Source of the DNA: Kitasatospora aureofaciens
GTDB taxonomy: Bacteria > Actinomycetota > Actinomycetes > Streptomycetales > Streptomycetaceae
Assembly: GCF_019192735.1 (NCBI RefSeq)
Contig: NZ_JAHTKP010000010.1
Span: 62,001-126,000 of the forward strand
Reading direction: 5' to 3'
Length of the DNA stretch: 64,000 bases
Position numbers and translations under genes: made by a program. Under the pieces are notes generated by a model. It worked only from the letters and a program-made list of their open reading frames with translations. It did not search any database and was not told the DNA's origin. Of the stretch, positions 1 through 7,492 are shown one piece after another. The stretch's first letter is position 1. Each line of letters begins with the position of its first letter.

Positions 1-702
1 CGCGGCGGTCTCGTCGGTGTGGCCCTCCCGGAGCATTTCCAGGACGCGCCGCACCTGGTCGGTGCCGAGCCGGGGGCTCAGGCCCAGGTGGTGGACCAGC
101 GGCCGGGCGCGCGACCAGGCGCCGGCGAAGAGCAGGTCTAGGGCCCGCACCACGGCAGGATCGTTGACGGTGACGGCGTCCCCGCCGCCGCGCCCCGCTC
201 CGGAGCGGACCAGGGCACCACGGCCGTCGACGATCAGCACCTCGCGCAAGTCGGTCTCGGACACCCGTACTTCGACCCGCGGCCCGTGCAGCTTCGCGGC
301 CAGATCGACGGCGCTCTCGGCGGCCGGGCCCACGCAGAGGACCCGTACCACGGCACCGCCGTCCTGTGGTGACGGGGCGGTGCCCGGGCGGGCGGGATCG
401 CCCTCCGACTGCCGGGCCGCCGGCCGGGCGAGCACCTGGCCCGCCACCGCGGCGAACTCCCCGGTCGCGGTGAGCGCCAGGCTCACCGAGCGGCGGGCGC
501 CCGCGACCAGGTGTTCCAGGGCCTCGCCGATCGCGTCGGCGTCCGTGCGCGACACCGGAGCCGGCCCGCCGGTCCGCCGGCGGTGCAGCGAGACCGTCGA
601 TTCGATCAGCGCCCGGGCCTGTAGAAGTGCCTCCTCCACGTGTTCCGCATGTACCTTCGGAAGACCGGCTTCCGATATGGCCGTTGAAGTCTTGAGTTCC
701 AC
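1..702 (-). CDS. LuxR-type transcriptional regulator, C-terminus cut by the window edge
   Basis: The reading frame is open from a GTG at 702 to base 1, giving 234 codons and no stop. A GGGGG run lies eight bases before the GTG, which decides the start; another in-frame GTG lies 36 bases upstream but has a poor ribosome site. The N-terminal helix (HVEEALLQARALIESTV) closely resembles that of the complete regulator at 22582-23415 (EVEQGLLEVQALIEDTV). The last visible residues (QVRRVLEMLREGHTDETAA) match the start of that paralogue's LuxR-type helix-turn-helix. This is therefore a second member of the same regulator family. The middle section is poorly conserved. It is divergent from the A-T-TE operon, which suggests it controls that operon. 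The DNA-binding end lies outside the window, so its integrity cannot be judged. Confidence 0.75.
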   Translation of the reverse strand, partial: MELKTSTAISEAGLPKVHAEHVEEALLQARALIESTVSLHRRRTGGPAPVSRTDADAIGEALEHLVAGARRSVSLALTATGEFAAVAGQVLARPAARQSEGDPARPGTAPSPQDGGAVVRVLCVGPAAESAVDLAAKLHGPRVEVRVSETDLREVLIVDGRGALVRSGAGRGGGDAVTVNDPAVVRALDLLFAGAWSRARPLVHHLGLSPRLGTDQVRRVLEMLREGHTDETAA

Positions 703-1224
703 TGTTTTAGCCCCCGTCGATCCATCCCGTGCCACTCCGTTGCACGCGTTCCAGCACTGCTGAAAGCACCTGCCGCCGGATCGGAAGCACCGTTCCGAGC
801 AGACAGGGCGCGCGAACGGGACAAAGATCACCCAGACCCTAAGTCGGCCCATCCCTGTAGTCAACGCAGCGTCATTCTCTAAGCCACACGGGCCTATAGC
901 AGAGGTCCTCCACCGGAGACAGCCACAAGGTCATCGCGGCAAGAAGATGTCGAACGGCGGCCGAACCGATGGACTTCCCCTCCGCTTTCGGCACCTGCGG
1001 CTACGCATCCCTCACGAGCCGTAGCACCGTGCGCCGTTTCAGGCCAGCGCCCATCCCACCAGGTGGGAGTCCACCTACGTTGAGACCACGACAGCCCCGC
1101 GGCCAACAGGGGCCTCATACCTTCCCCTTACCCAATGGTCCACCGCCCCGCCGACTCGTCCGGCGGGCGGTCTTCTCCCTGCTCGACCACCTTGCACCAC
1201 GAGCCATGCCCTGGAGAAACCACC
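703..1224. promoter_or_regulatory. divergent intergenic region, regulator / A-T-TE operon
   Basis: This 522-bp gap separates two divergent genes and must hold both promoters. I see no convincing gene in it. At 1054-1068 there is a perfect palindrome with arms CCCACC and GGTGGG around a single A, a plausible operator about 160 bases before the synthetase start. No copy of the 16-bp palindrome shared by the rest of the locus was found here, so this operon may be under separate control. Confidence 0.4.
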
Positions 1225-3984
1225 ATGACAATCCCCCCATTGACCATCACCGATCTCCTGCTCCGGGCCGCCGAGGAGCAGCCGGCGAACGGCCTCCGCT
1301 ACTGCACGGGCGGCGCCGGCGACGACTACCGCGACCAGAACCACGTCGAGCTGCTGCACGAGGCGCGCCGGGTGCTGGCCGGACTGCGGGCGCGCGGACT
1401 GCGGCCGCAGGACAGGATCGTGCTGCTGCTGGAGGACCCGGCGGAGTTCCTCGCCGCGTTCTGGGCCGCGCAGCTCGGCGGCTTCGTGCCGTGCCCGATG
1501 GCGGCGCTGCGCGGCGACCAGGACCGCTGGGCGGCCCAACTCGCGCACGTGGACGCGCTCCTGGACAAGCCGCTGGTGATCACCGGCGAGGCACTGGCGG
1601 CCGAACTGCCCCCGGTGGACGGCCTCGCGGTCACCACGATCGGCGCCCTGTACCGGACCGGGGCCCAGCCCGCCGAGGAGCCGCACCGGGCCGCACCGGA
1701 GGACGCCGCCGTCCTCGTCCTGACCTCCGGGTCGACCGGCAGCTCCAAGGCGGTCCGGCTCAGCCACGCCAACCTGCTGGCGTCGATGGCCGGGAAGAAC
1801 GGGTACCACCGGCTCACCGAGAGGGACACCACCCTCAACTGGGTCTCCTTCGACCACGTCGCCGCGCTGCTGGAGTGCCATCTGCTGCCGCTGTCCGTCG
1901 GCTGCCGCCAGGTCCACGCCTCGGCGCAGGTCATACTCGGGGAGCCGCTGGAGTTCCTGCGGCTCGTCTCCGAACACCGGGTGAGCATGACGTTCACCCC
2001 CAACTTCCTGCTCGGAATGCTGAATTCCGCCGCCGAGCGGATGCCGGAGGCCGACCGCGAGCGGCTCGACCTGACCCGGCTGCGGCACATCGTCAGCGGC
2101 GGCGAGGCGGTGGTCTGCGCGACCGGCCGGACCTTCCTGGAGCGGTACGCGCCGTACGGCCTGAACTCCAGGGCGCTGTGGCCCGCCTTCGGCATGACCG
2201 AGACGTGCGCCGGAAGCATCTACTCGCTCGCGTTCCCGCAGGCCGACGAGGGCCAGGAGTTCGCCAGCCTGGGCACCCCGGTGGCCGGGCTGGAGATCCG
2301 GGTCGCCGACGCCGAGGACCGCGCCCTGCCCGAGGGCGAGGTCGGCGAGCTCCAGCTGAACGGCCCGATGATCACCCGCGGCTACCACAACAACGAGGAG
2401 GCGACCCGGGAGGCCTTCACCGCCGACGGCTGGTTCCGCAGCGGCGACCTCGGCCGGATCGACGACGGCCGGCTCACCCTCGTCGGGCGCAGCAAGGACA
2501 GCGTCATCGTCAACGGCGTCAACTACTTCAGCCACGAGATAGAGACCGCGCTGGAGCAGCTGGACGGAGTCGCCCACTCCTACGTCGCCGCCTTCCCCAC
2601 CCGTCCGGCCGACAGCGACACCGAGCAGCTGGTGATCGCCTTCCACTGCGAGGTGCCCGAGGAGGACGAGGCGGGCCGCTACCGGACGCTGGCCGCCGTG
2701 CGCAGCACCGTCGTGATGACCTGGGGCTTCCGCCCTGCCCTGATCCTGCCGCTGCCGGTGGACGCCTTTCCGAAGACCAGCCTCGGCAAGATCCAGCGGG
2801 CACTGATGCGCAGACGGCTGGAGACCGGCGCCTACGAGCAGGAGGTTTGTGCGGTCGAGGAGTTGACGGAGCGTCGGCTCGGCGGGTACACCCCGCCGGA
2901 GGGCGAGACCGAGCGGATCCTCACCGAGATCTACGCCGAGCTGTTCGACGCCGACCCGGCCCGGATCAGCGCCACCGCCAGCTTCTTCGACCTGGGCGGG
3001 ACGTCGCTGGACATCCTGCGGCTGCGCAGCAAGGTGGCGGAGCGGCTGGGCACGCAGGACCTGGAGATCATCACGGTGCTCACCGCACCGACCGTGCGCT
3101 CGCTCGCGAGCCGTCTCACCGGGCTGCGGGGGCCTTGTGAGGCGGAGTACGACCCGGTCGTGCCGATGCAGCTGAGCGGTGACAAGACGCCGCTGTTCTG
3201 CGTCCACCCCGGCGTCGGCGAGGTGCTGGTCTTCGTCAACCTGGCCCAGTACTTCGTCGGGGACCGGCCGTTCTACGCCCTGCGCGCCCGCGGGTTCAAC
3301 GACGGCGAGAAGCCGTTCCGGACCTTCGAGGAGATGGTCGACACCTATGTGGCCGCGATCCGGGCCCGGCAGCCGCACGGCCCGTACGCCGTCGCCGGCT
3401 ACTCCTACGGCGGCGCGGTGGCCTTCGAGATCGCCAAGGTGCTGGAGGAGCAGGGCGAGCGGGTCGACTTCGTCGGCAGCTTCAACCTGCCGCCGCACAT
3501 CAAGTACCGGATGGACGAGCTGGACTTCATCGAGACCGCCGTCAACCTGGCGTTCTTCATGGCGCTGATCGACAAGAAACAGGCCCGGGAGCTGCCCGAG
3601 CAGTTGCGCGGCCTGCCGCAGGAGGAGCAGCTGGCCCGCCTGCTGGCCCTGGCACCGGCCGCGCGGGTCGCCGAACTCGACCTGGACCAGGAGAAGTTCG
3701 CCACCTGGGCCGATCTCGCCGACCGGCTCACCGATCTGGGCCGCTCGTACCGGCCGAGCGGCCGGGTCCGCTCGATGACGGTCTTCTACGCCGTCCCGCT
3801 GCGGGGCACCAAGGAGGACTGGCTGGCGAACGAGCTGCGTCGCTGGGACGACTTCACCGAGAGTGCCAACCGGTACGTGGACGTACCCGGAGAGCACTAC
3901 ACCCTGATGGGCCCACAGCATGTGGCGGCCTTCCAGGCGATTCTGCGCAAGGAGCTCGACCGGGCGATGGGAGAGGGCAAGTGA
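1225..3984 (+). CDS. A-T-TE tridomain synthetase, aryl-quinone/furanone synthetase type
   Basis: This 919-aa protein has an adenylation domain (about 1-550; core [27 protein letters not shown]), a carrier domain (about 590-660; [12 protein letters not shown] with the phosphopantetheine serine) and a thioesterase (about 680-915; AGYSYGGA nucleophile, late His in [10 protein letters not shown]). There is no condensation domain. Complete A-T-TE proteins of this size are known from AtrA, TdiA, RalA and EchA, which activate arylpyruvates and dimerise them into benzoquinones or furanones. Activation of phenyl-, 4-hydroxyphenyl- or indolepyruvate is therefore the best guess; the acid itself cannot be read. 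I chose ATG 1225 for its GGAGAAACCACC ribosome site; the longer open frame back to 1135 lacks one. Its stop overlaps the next start (GTGA), so the two are translationally coupled. Confidence 0.8.
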   Translation: MTIPPLTITDLLLRAAEEQPANGLRYCTGGAGDDYRDQNHVELLHEARRVLAGLRARGLRPQDRIVLLLEDPAEFLAAFWAAQLGGFVPCPMAALRGDQDRWAAQLAHVDALLDKPLVITGEALAAELPPVDGLAVTTIGALYRTGAQPAEEPHRAAPEDAAVLVLTSGSTGSSKAVRLSHANLLASMAGKNGYHRLTERDTTLNWVSFDHVAALLECHLLPLSVGCRQVHASAQVILGEPLEFLRLVSEHRVSMTFTPNFLLGMLNSAAERMPEADRERLDLTRLRHIVSGGEAVVCATGRTFLERYAPYGLNSRALWPAFGMTETCAGSIYSLAFPQADEGQEFASLGTPVAGLEIRVADAEDRALPEGEVGELQLNGPMITRGYHNNEEATREAFTADGWFRSGDLGRIDDGRLTLVGRSKDSVIVNGVNYFSHEIETALEQLDGVAHSYVAAFPTRPADSDTEQLVIAFHCEVPEEDEAGRYRTLAAVRSTVVMTWGFRPALILPLPVDAFPKTSLGKIQRALMRRRLETGAYEQEVCAVEELTERRLGGYTPPEGETERILTEIYAELFDADPARISATASFFDLGGTSLDILRLRSKVAERLGTQDLEIITVLTAPTVRSLASRLTGLRGPCEAEYDPVVPMQLSGDKTPLFCVHPGVGEVLVFVNLAQYFVGDRPFYALRARGFNDGEKPFRTFEEMVDTYVAAIRARQPHGPYAVAGYSYGGAVAFEIAKVLEEQGERVDFVGSFNLPPHIKYRMDELDFIETAVNLAFFMALIDKKQARELPEQLRGLPQEEQLARLLALAPAARVAELDLDQEKFATWADLADRLTDLGRSYRPSGRVRSMTVFYAVPLRGTKEDWLANELRRWDDFTESANRYVDVPGEHYTLMGPQHVAAFQAILRKELDRAMGEGK

Positions 3985-4949
3985 GGGGCAAGAAGATCCT
4001 GGTGACCGGCGGCACCGGTCAGGTCGCGCGGCCGGTGGCGGAGGCGCTCGCCGCGGAGAACGAGGTGTGGTGCCTGGGCCGCTTCGGCACCTCGGGGGTA
4101 GCGGAGGAGCTGCAGGCGCAGGGCATCACGACCTGGCAGTGGGACATGGAGGACGACTCCGAGTACGCGTTCAAGGGCCTGCCGGAGGACTTCACCCACG
4201 TCATCCACTCCGCGGTGCGGCGCGGCGACGACGGCGACTTCAACCGGACGATCGACGTCAACGTCTCGGCCACCGGCCGGCTGATGGCGCACTGCCGCAC
4301 CGCCGAGGCCTTCCTGTTCGTGTCGACCGGCGCGCTGTACGCCCGGCAGACGCTCGACCACGCCTACACCGAGAACGACCCGGTCGACGGCGTCGCGGAC
4401 TGGCTGCCGGCCTACCCGGTGGGCAAGATCGCGACCGAGGGGGCGGTCCGCGCCCTGGCTCGGGTGCTCGGCCTGCCGACCACCATCGCCCGGCTCAACA
4501 TCGCCTACGGGCCCGGTGGTTACGGCGGCGTCCCGATGCTGTACTTCCAGCGGATGCTCGCCGGCCAGCCCATCCCGGTGCCGTTGGAGGGCCAGAACTG
4601 GTGCTCGCCGCTGTACACCAGCGACATCGTCCGGCAGGTGCCGCGGCTGTGGGAGGCGGCCTCGGTGCCGGCGACCCTGGTCAACTGGGGCGGCGACGAG
4701 GCGGTCGGGATCACCGACTGCGTGCGCTATCTGGAGGAACTGACCGGGGTGCCCGCCGACTTGGTGCCGAGCGCGGTCACCCGGGAGACCTACCGGTTCG
4801 ACCCCGCGCTGCGCCGCCGGCTGACCGGCCCGTGCGAGGTCGGCTGGCGCGACGGCATCCGGCTGACCCTCGAAGCCCTCCACCCCGAACACGTCCGCCC
4901 CGAACACGTCCAGCCCGAGCACACCCGCCCCGAACACGCCGGCCGCTGA
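3981..4949 (+). CDS. extended SDR, NAD(P)-dependent epimerase/dehydratase family
   Basis: This 322-aa protein begins with a Rossmann nucleotide site (TGGTGQVA, residues 9-16) and has the SDR catalytic pair as YPVGK (about residue 146), preceded by a Ser/Thr-rich strand (FVSTGALY). It starts at a GTG overlapping the stop of the A-T-TE synthetase. The context suggests ketoreduction of the quinone-type product, the role described for TerB in terfestatin biosynthesis; this is inference from gene order. The last 20 residues are an odd low-complexity tail made of repeated PEH(V/T)(R/Q) units encoded by a 15-bp tandem repeat. The tail is probably dispensable. Confidence 0.75.
   Translation: MRGKKILVTGGTGQVARPVAEALAAENEVWCLGRFGTSGVAEELQAQGITTWQWDMEDDSEYAFKGLPEDFTHVIHSAVRRGDDGDFNRTIDVNVSATGRLMAHCRTAEAFLFVSTGALYARQTLDHAYTENDPVDGVADWLPAYPVGKIATEGAVRALARVLGLPTTIARLNIAYGPGGYGGVPMLYFQRMLAGQPIPVPLEGQNWCSPLYTSDIVRQVPRLWEAASVPATLVNWGGDEAVGITDCVRYLEELTGVPADLVPSAVTRETYRFDPALRRRLTGPCEVGWRDGIRLTLEALHPEHVRPEHVQPEHTRPEHAGR
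4884..4937 (+). repeat. 15-bp in-frame tandem repeat ([18 protein letters not shown])
   Basis: Three full 15-base units and one 9-base part unit, each starting CCCGA(A/G)CAC, encode the C-terminal tail of the SDR. The unit length is a multiple of three, so copy-number change would keep the frame. Confidence 0.85.
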
Positions 4950-4962
4950 GGAGTCCGCGCAC

Positions 4963-5367
4963 ATGTCCCGAGAGCACGACAACCTCACCGCGATCCACGC
5001 CGCCTACCGCGCGTTCCACGACCGGGATCTGGCCGCGCTGCTGGCGACCATGGACCCGGGCATCGAGTGGGTCCACCCCGACGGCCTCGCCGAGTACGGG
5101 CTGGGCGGTACCAGGATCGGCCACCAGGGCGTGCGGGAGTTCCTGGGCAGGGTCCCGACCGTACTGGGCGGCATGCGGCTCGAACCGCAGGAGTTCGTCC
5201 AGTCCGGCGACCGCGTGGTGGTGTTCGGCGTCCGCGCCGTCACCTCGCTGAGCGGGCACACCGAGACGCTGCCGTTCATCCACTCCTGGACCTTCCGCGA
5301 CGGCCGGGCCGTACGGATGGAGGACGTCTTCGACACCGTCGCGTTCGCCCGGCTGATCGACAGCTGA
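4963..5367 (+). CDS. SnoaL-like / NTF2-fold protein, possible dehydratase
   Basis: This 134-aa protein has the usual SnoaL_2 size and pattern: an N-terminal helix pair (LTAIHAAYRAFHDRDLAALLATM), the strand WVHPDGLAEYGLGGTRIG, a central helix GVREFLGRV, and a final strand ending in PFIHSWTFRDGRAVRMEDVFDT. GAGGAG lies nine bases before the ATG, 13 bases after the SDR stop, so it is the third gene of the operon. NTF2-fold proteins of this kind act as isomerases, cyclases or dehydratases. In terphenyl pathways the matching gene (TerC) works with the reductase to aromatise the central ring. The family call is secure; the reaction is inferred from neighbours. Confidence 0.7.
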   Translation: MSREHDNLTAIHAAYRAFHDRDLAALLATMDPGIEWVHPDGLAEYGLGGTRIGHQGVREFLGRVPTVLGGMRLEPQEFVQSGDRVVVFGVRAVTSLSGHTETLPFIHSWTFRDGRAVRMEDVFDTVAFARLIDS

Positions 5368-5387
5368 ACCCGGACGACCCGTCCGAC

Positions 5388-5463
5388 CCGCGAGGGCGCC
5401 TTCGGTGCGCCCGGCCGCACCCCCCTCCGGTGCGGCCGGGACCCGCCGAGGGCGCCCTCGCGG
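5388..5463. terminator. nested bidirectional hairpin terminator
   Basis: The outer arms of 13 bp (5388-5400 with 5451-5463) enclose an inner 11-bp stem (5410-5420 with 5430-5440). It sits between the convergent ends of the SnoaL-like gene and the halogenase-like gene. Confidence 0.8.
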
Positions 5464-5467
5464 CGTT

Positions 5468-7060
5468 TCAGCGGCCGTGCAGCCGACGGAGGTAGGTGTA
5501 GGCGTCGGGCAGGGTGTCCAGCAGGTTCCGCTGCTGACGGCGGACACGTTCGAAGACCGGCCCGGCCCCGCGGACCGAATCGGGCCGATGGGCGAGGGCG
5601 GGCGGCGGGCCGTCGGTCTCCAGGCCGAGGCCGGAGAGGACGCAGTAGTAGTCGGCGTCGCTCCACGGGCTGAGCGGTTCCTCCTGGCTGTACCCGTAGT
5701 AGCGGGCCTCCTCCGCGAGCACCGACCCGGCCGTCAGCCCGGCCCGGTACAGCTCGGTTCTGGTCCGCACCCCGCCGGAGAGGGCCAGCCCCCGGGCGGC
5801 CCGCCAGAACGGGGTGTCCGTCCGCGGCGAGCAGCCGTAGCGGATCTGGACGAAGTCCCGGGCCTCGTCGAACGAGCAGGCCACCGCCCGGTTGAAGCGC
5901 TCGGTCAGGACCGGAAGGGGCGGCCCGGAGGGGAAGTGGCCCACCAGCAGCTGGAGCGTACGGACCACCAGGTGCAGCCCGTCCGTCCCGCCGGGCTCCA
6001 GCACACCCGCCGCCGGGCCGACGGCCACGCAGTTGCGCACCCAGGCGCGGCGCGCCCGGCCGGCGCGCTGTTCCTGGTGGTGGACCTCGGTGCGCGCCGG
6101 GTCCAGGCCCCAGAGCCGGCAGAGGTCCCGGGCCGCCTCGTCGCGGGTGGCGAACTCCCGCGCGTAGACGTAGTCGGCGCCCGCGCGGCCCAGCACCGGG
6201 TACAGCCCGGCCCGCCCGGCCGGCATCGCGAGCAGCGTGCTGTGCGGCTCGATGCCCCGGCGGCGGCCGTCCGGCTGCGGGACGCTCACCGACACCGCGG
6301 CGTCGCAGGGCAGTTGCTCGCGCAGATCGAGGAAGGGCTCGGCCAGGACGGCGCCGGTCAGGCGGCGGTCGGCCGTGCAGTCGAGGAACAGCTGGCCGCC
6401 CAGGCGGTCGCCGGCCGTGGTGCGGAGCGCTGACAGGTCGCCGTGCTCGTCCCGCTCGACCCCGGCCAGGACGCCGCGGACCCGTCGCACGCCGGGCCGG
6501 GCGGTGGCGTACCGGCGCAGGAAGCCGGTGAACATCCGGCGGTCGAAGTGCCACCCGAAGCGGGTCGCGGCCCGGCCGTCGAGCCAGCACGGAGAGCGCC
6601 GGGCATCCAACAGCGGGGGCTCGCGGAAGCAGGCGTAGTCGAAGGGCTCGACGGTCTCCCCCCGGTGCCGGCGGTCCTGCCAGTAGTGCGAGAGCGGCAG
6701 CCGGTCGTACTCGGGCAGCAGACCGAAGGAGTGGTAGAACGCGTCGGGCCGGGCGCCGGGGAGCTCCCGGGGGCGCGCCTCGGCGGGTCCCGCCGTCCGC
6801 CAGTTCACATACCGGTCGGCCATGCTGAAGGTCGCCGCACAGGCCCGCAGCCAGTCGTCCTCGGGAATTCCGAGGACGTCCAGGAATGCCCCCCGAAATG
6901 ACGGGAGAGCTCTTTCCACGCCGTGCCCGGCTGCGTTCTCCGGCTCTTCGAGAACCGTCACGGAAACCGTGCCCTGGAGTTCCCGGCCGAGATAGGCCGC
7001 GCTCATCCAGGCCGCCGGCCCACTGCCGAGCACGATCACGTTCCTGATCCTGGTGTCCAC
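5468..7060 (-). CDS. flavin-dependent halogenase-like protein with degenerate hallmark motifs
   Basis: This 530-aa protein has the full-length fold of the FADH2-dependent tryptophan-halogenase family: an N-terminal FAD site (GSGPAAW), a middle section PFDYACF and HFDRRMF, DCTADRRL, and the conserved GADYVYAREFATRDEAARDL stretch. Two diagnostic features look lost. The WxWxIP motif reads GRAGLYPV, and the lysine of the ATFK(L/M) segment is a serine (ATFSMADRYVNW). In known halogenases that lysine binds or delivers hypochlorous acid, so chlorination is doubtful. It may be a flavin monooxygenase or oxidase, or a dead copy. It starts at GTG 7060 with a weak ribosome site, divergent from a small peptide gene. 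The flavin reductase at 33884-34381 could supply reduced flavin. Confidence 0.75.
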   Translation of the reverse strand: MDTRIRNVIVLGSGPAAWMSAAYLGRELQGTVSVTVLEEPENAAGHGVERALPSFRGAFLDVLGIPEDDWLRACAATFSMADRYVNWRTAGPAEARPRELPGARPDAFYHSFGLLPEYDRLPLSHYWQDRRHRGETVEPFDYACFREPPLLDARRSPCWLDGRAATRFGWHFDRRMFTGFLRRYATARPGVRRVRGVLAGVERDEHGDLSALRTTAGDRLGGQLFLDCTADRRLTGAVLAEPFLDLREQLPCDAAVSVSVPQPDGRRRGIEPHSTLLAMPAGRAGLYPVLGRAGADYVYAREFATRDEAARDLCRLWGLDPARTEVHHQEQRAGRARRAWVRNCVAVGPAAGVLEPGGTDGLHLVVRTLQLLVGHFPSGPPLPVLTERFNRAVACSFDEARDFVQIRYGCSPRTDTPFWRAARGLALSGGVRTRTELYRAGLTAGSVLAEEARYYGYSQEEPLSPWSDADYYCVLSGLGLETDGPPPALAHRPDSVRGAGPVFERVRRQQRNLLDTLPDAYTYLRRLHGR

Positions 7061-7082
7061 GTCGGAACGTTGCCCGAAGGTT

Positions 7083-7153
7083 CCATAAGAGTTCTATGGC
7101 GCAGCTGTCCTGACCTGCCGCCGGGCCGCAGGGAACTCATAGGGACGCCATAG
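7083..7153. promoter_or_regulatory. inverted repeats in the halogenase-like / peptide promoter region
   Basis: Two palindromic arrangements lie between the divergent starts. CCATA (7083-7087) faces TATGG (7095-7099), and CTATGGCG (7094-7101) is matched exactly by CGCCATAG (7146-7153). The repeated CTATGG/CCATAG half-sites could be operators or could allow looping. Confidence 0.4.
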
Positions 7154-7213
7154 CCACCGGTCGGATTCTTCTCTCGCGACCAGGAAATCCGCGAGAACGG
7201 ACCGGAGGCCACC

Positions 7214-7369
7214 ATGGAAACGACGACCACCGACACCCCTGTGACCGAGCCGGCATGGCCGGAGTACATCGACCTCGAACTGCTCCTCAATGACCCGGAT
7301 CTGCTGGCGACGGCCGCGCCGATGCCGACCCGCAGTCTGGACTTCGGCCATGCCGGTGGGTGCGGTTGA
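7214..7369 (+). CDS. small acidic 51-aa peptide, function unknown
   Basis: A short reading frame starts at ATG 7214 directly after GGAGGCCACC, a strong ribosome site. About 80 percent of its third codon positions are G or C, as in real genes here. The peptide begins METTTTDTPVTEPAW, has an acidic Leu-rich centre (YIDLELLLNDPDLL) and ends in RSLDFGHAGGCG with a single Cys. A helical acidic leader followed by a Gly/Cys-rich tail resembles a ribosomal-peptide precursor, but I do not recognise a family. It is divergent from the halogenase-like gene, and a hairpin follows 18 bases after its stop. Coding is likely; the precursor role is speculative. Confidence 0.5.
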   Translation: METTTTDTPVTEPAWPEYIDLELLLNDPDLLATAAPMPTRSLDFGHAGGCG

Positions 7370-7386
7370 CCGCCGCAGCAACGGTG

Positions 7387-7435
7387 CCGGCCGGGTCGCC
7401 CGCCGCGCGGAATGCGGGACGGGCGACCCGGCCGG
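7387..7435. terminator. 16-bp-stem bidirectional terminator
   Basis: A perfect 16-bp stem (7387-7402 with 7420-7435) lies between the convergent ends of the 51-aa peptide gene and the SARP gene. Confidence 0.8.
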
Positions 7436-7492
7436 GCACGCGGTCGGGCAATCGGGCGGTCGGGCTCGAACGAACGTGACCGCCGGGGCGGC

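Noticed and set aside
894..1118. 74-codon minus-strand frame upstream of the A-T-TE synthetase
   Set aside because: No ribosome site, no recognisable family, and it runs through the probable promoter and operator region.
7097..7112. AGCTGTC-containing stretch in the halogenase-like/peptide promoter as a regulon site
   Set aside because: The left arm TGxCA is absent at the required spacing.
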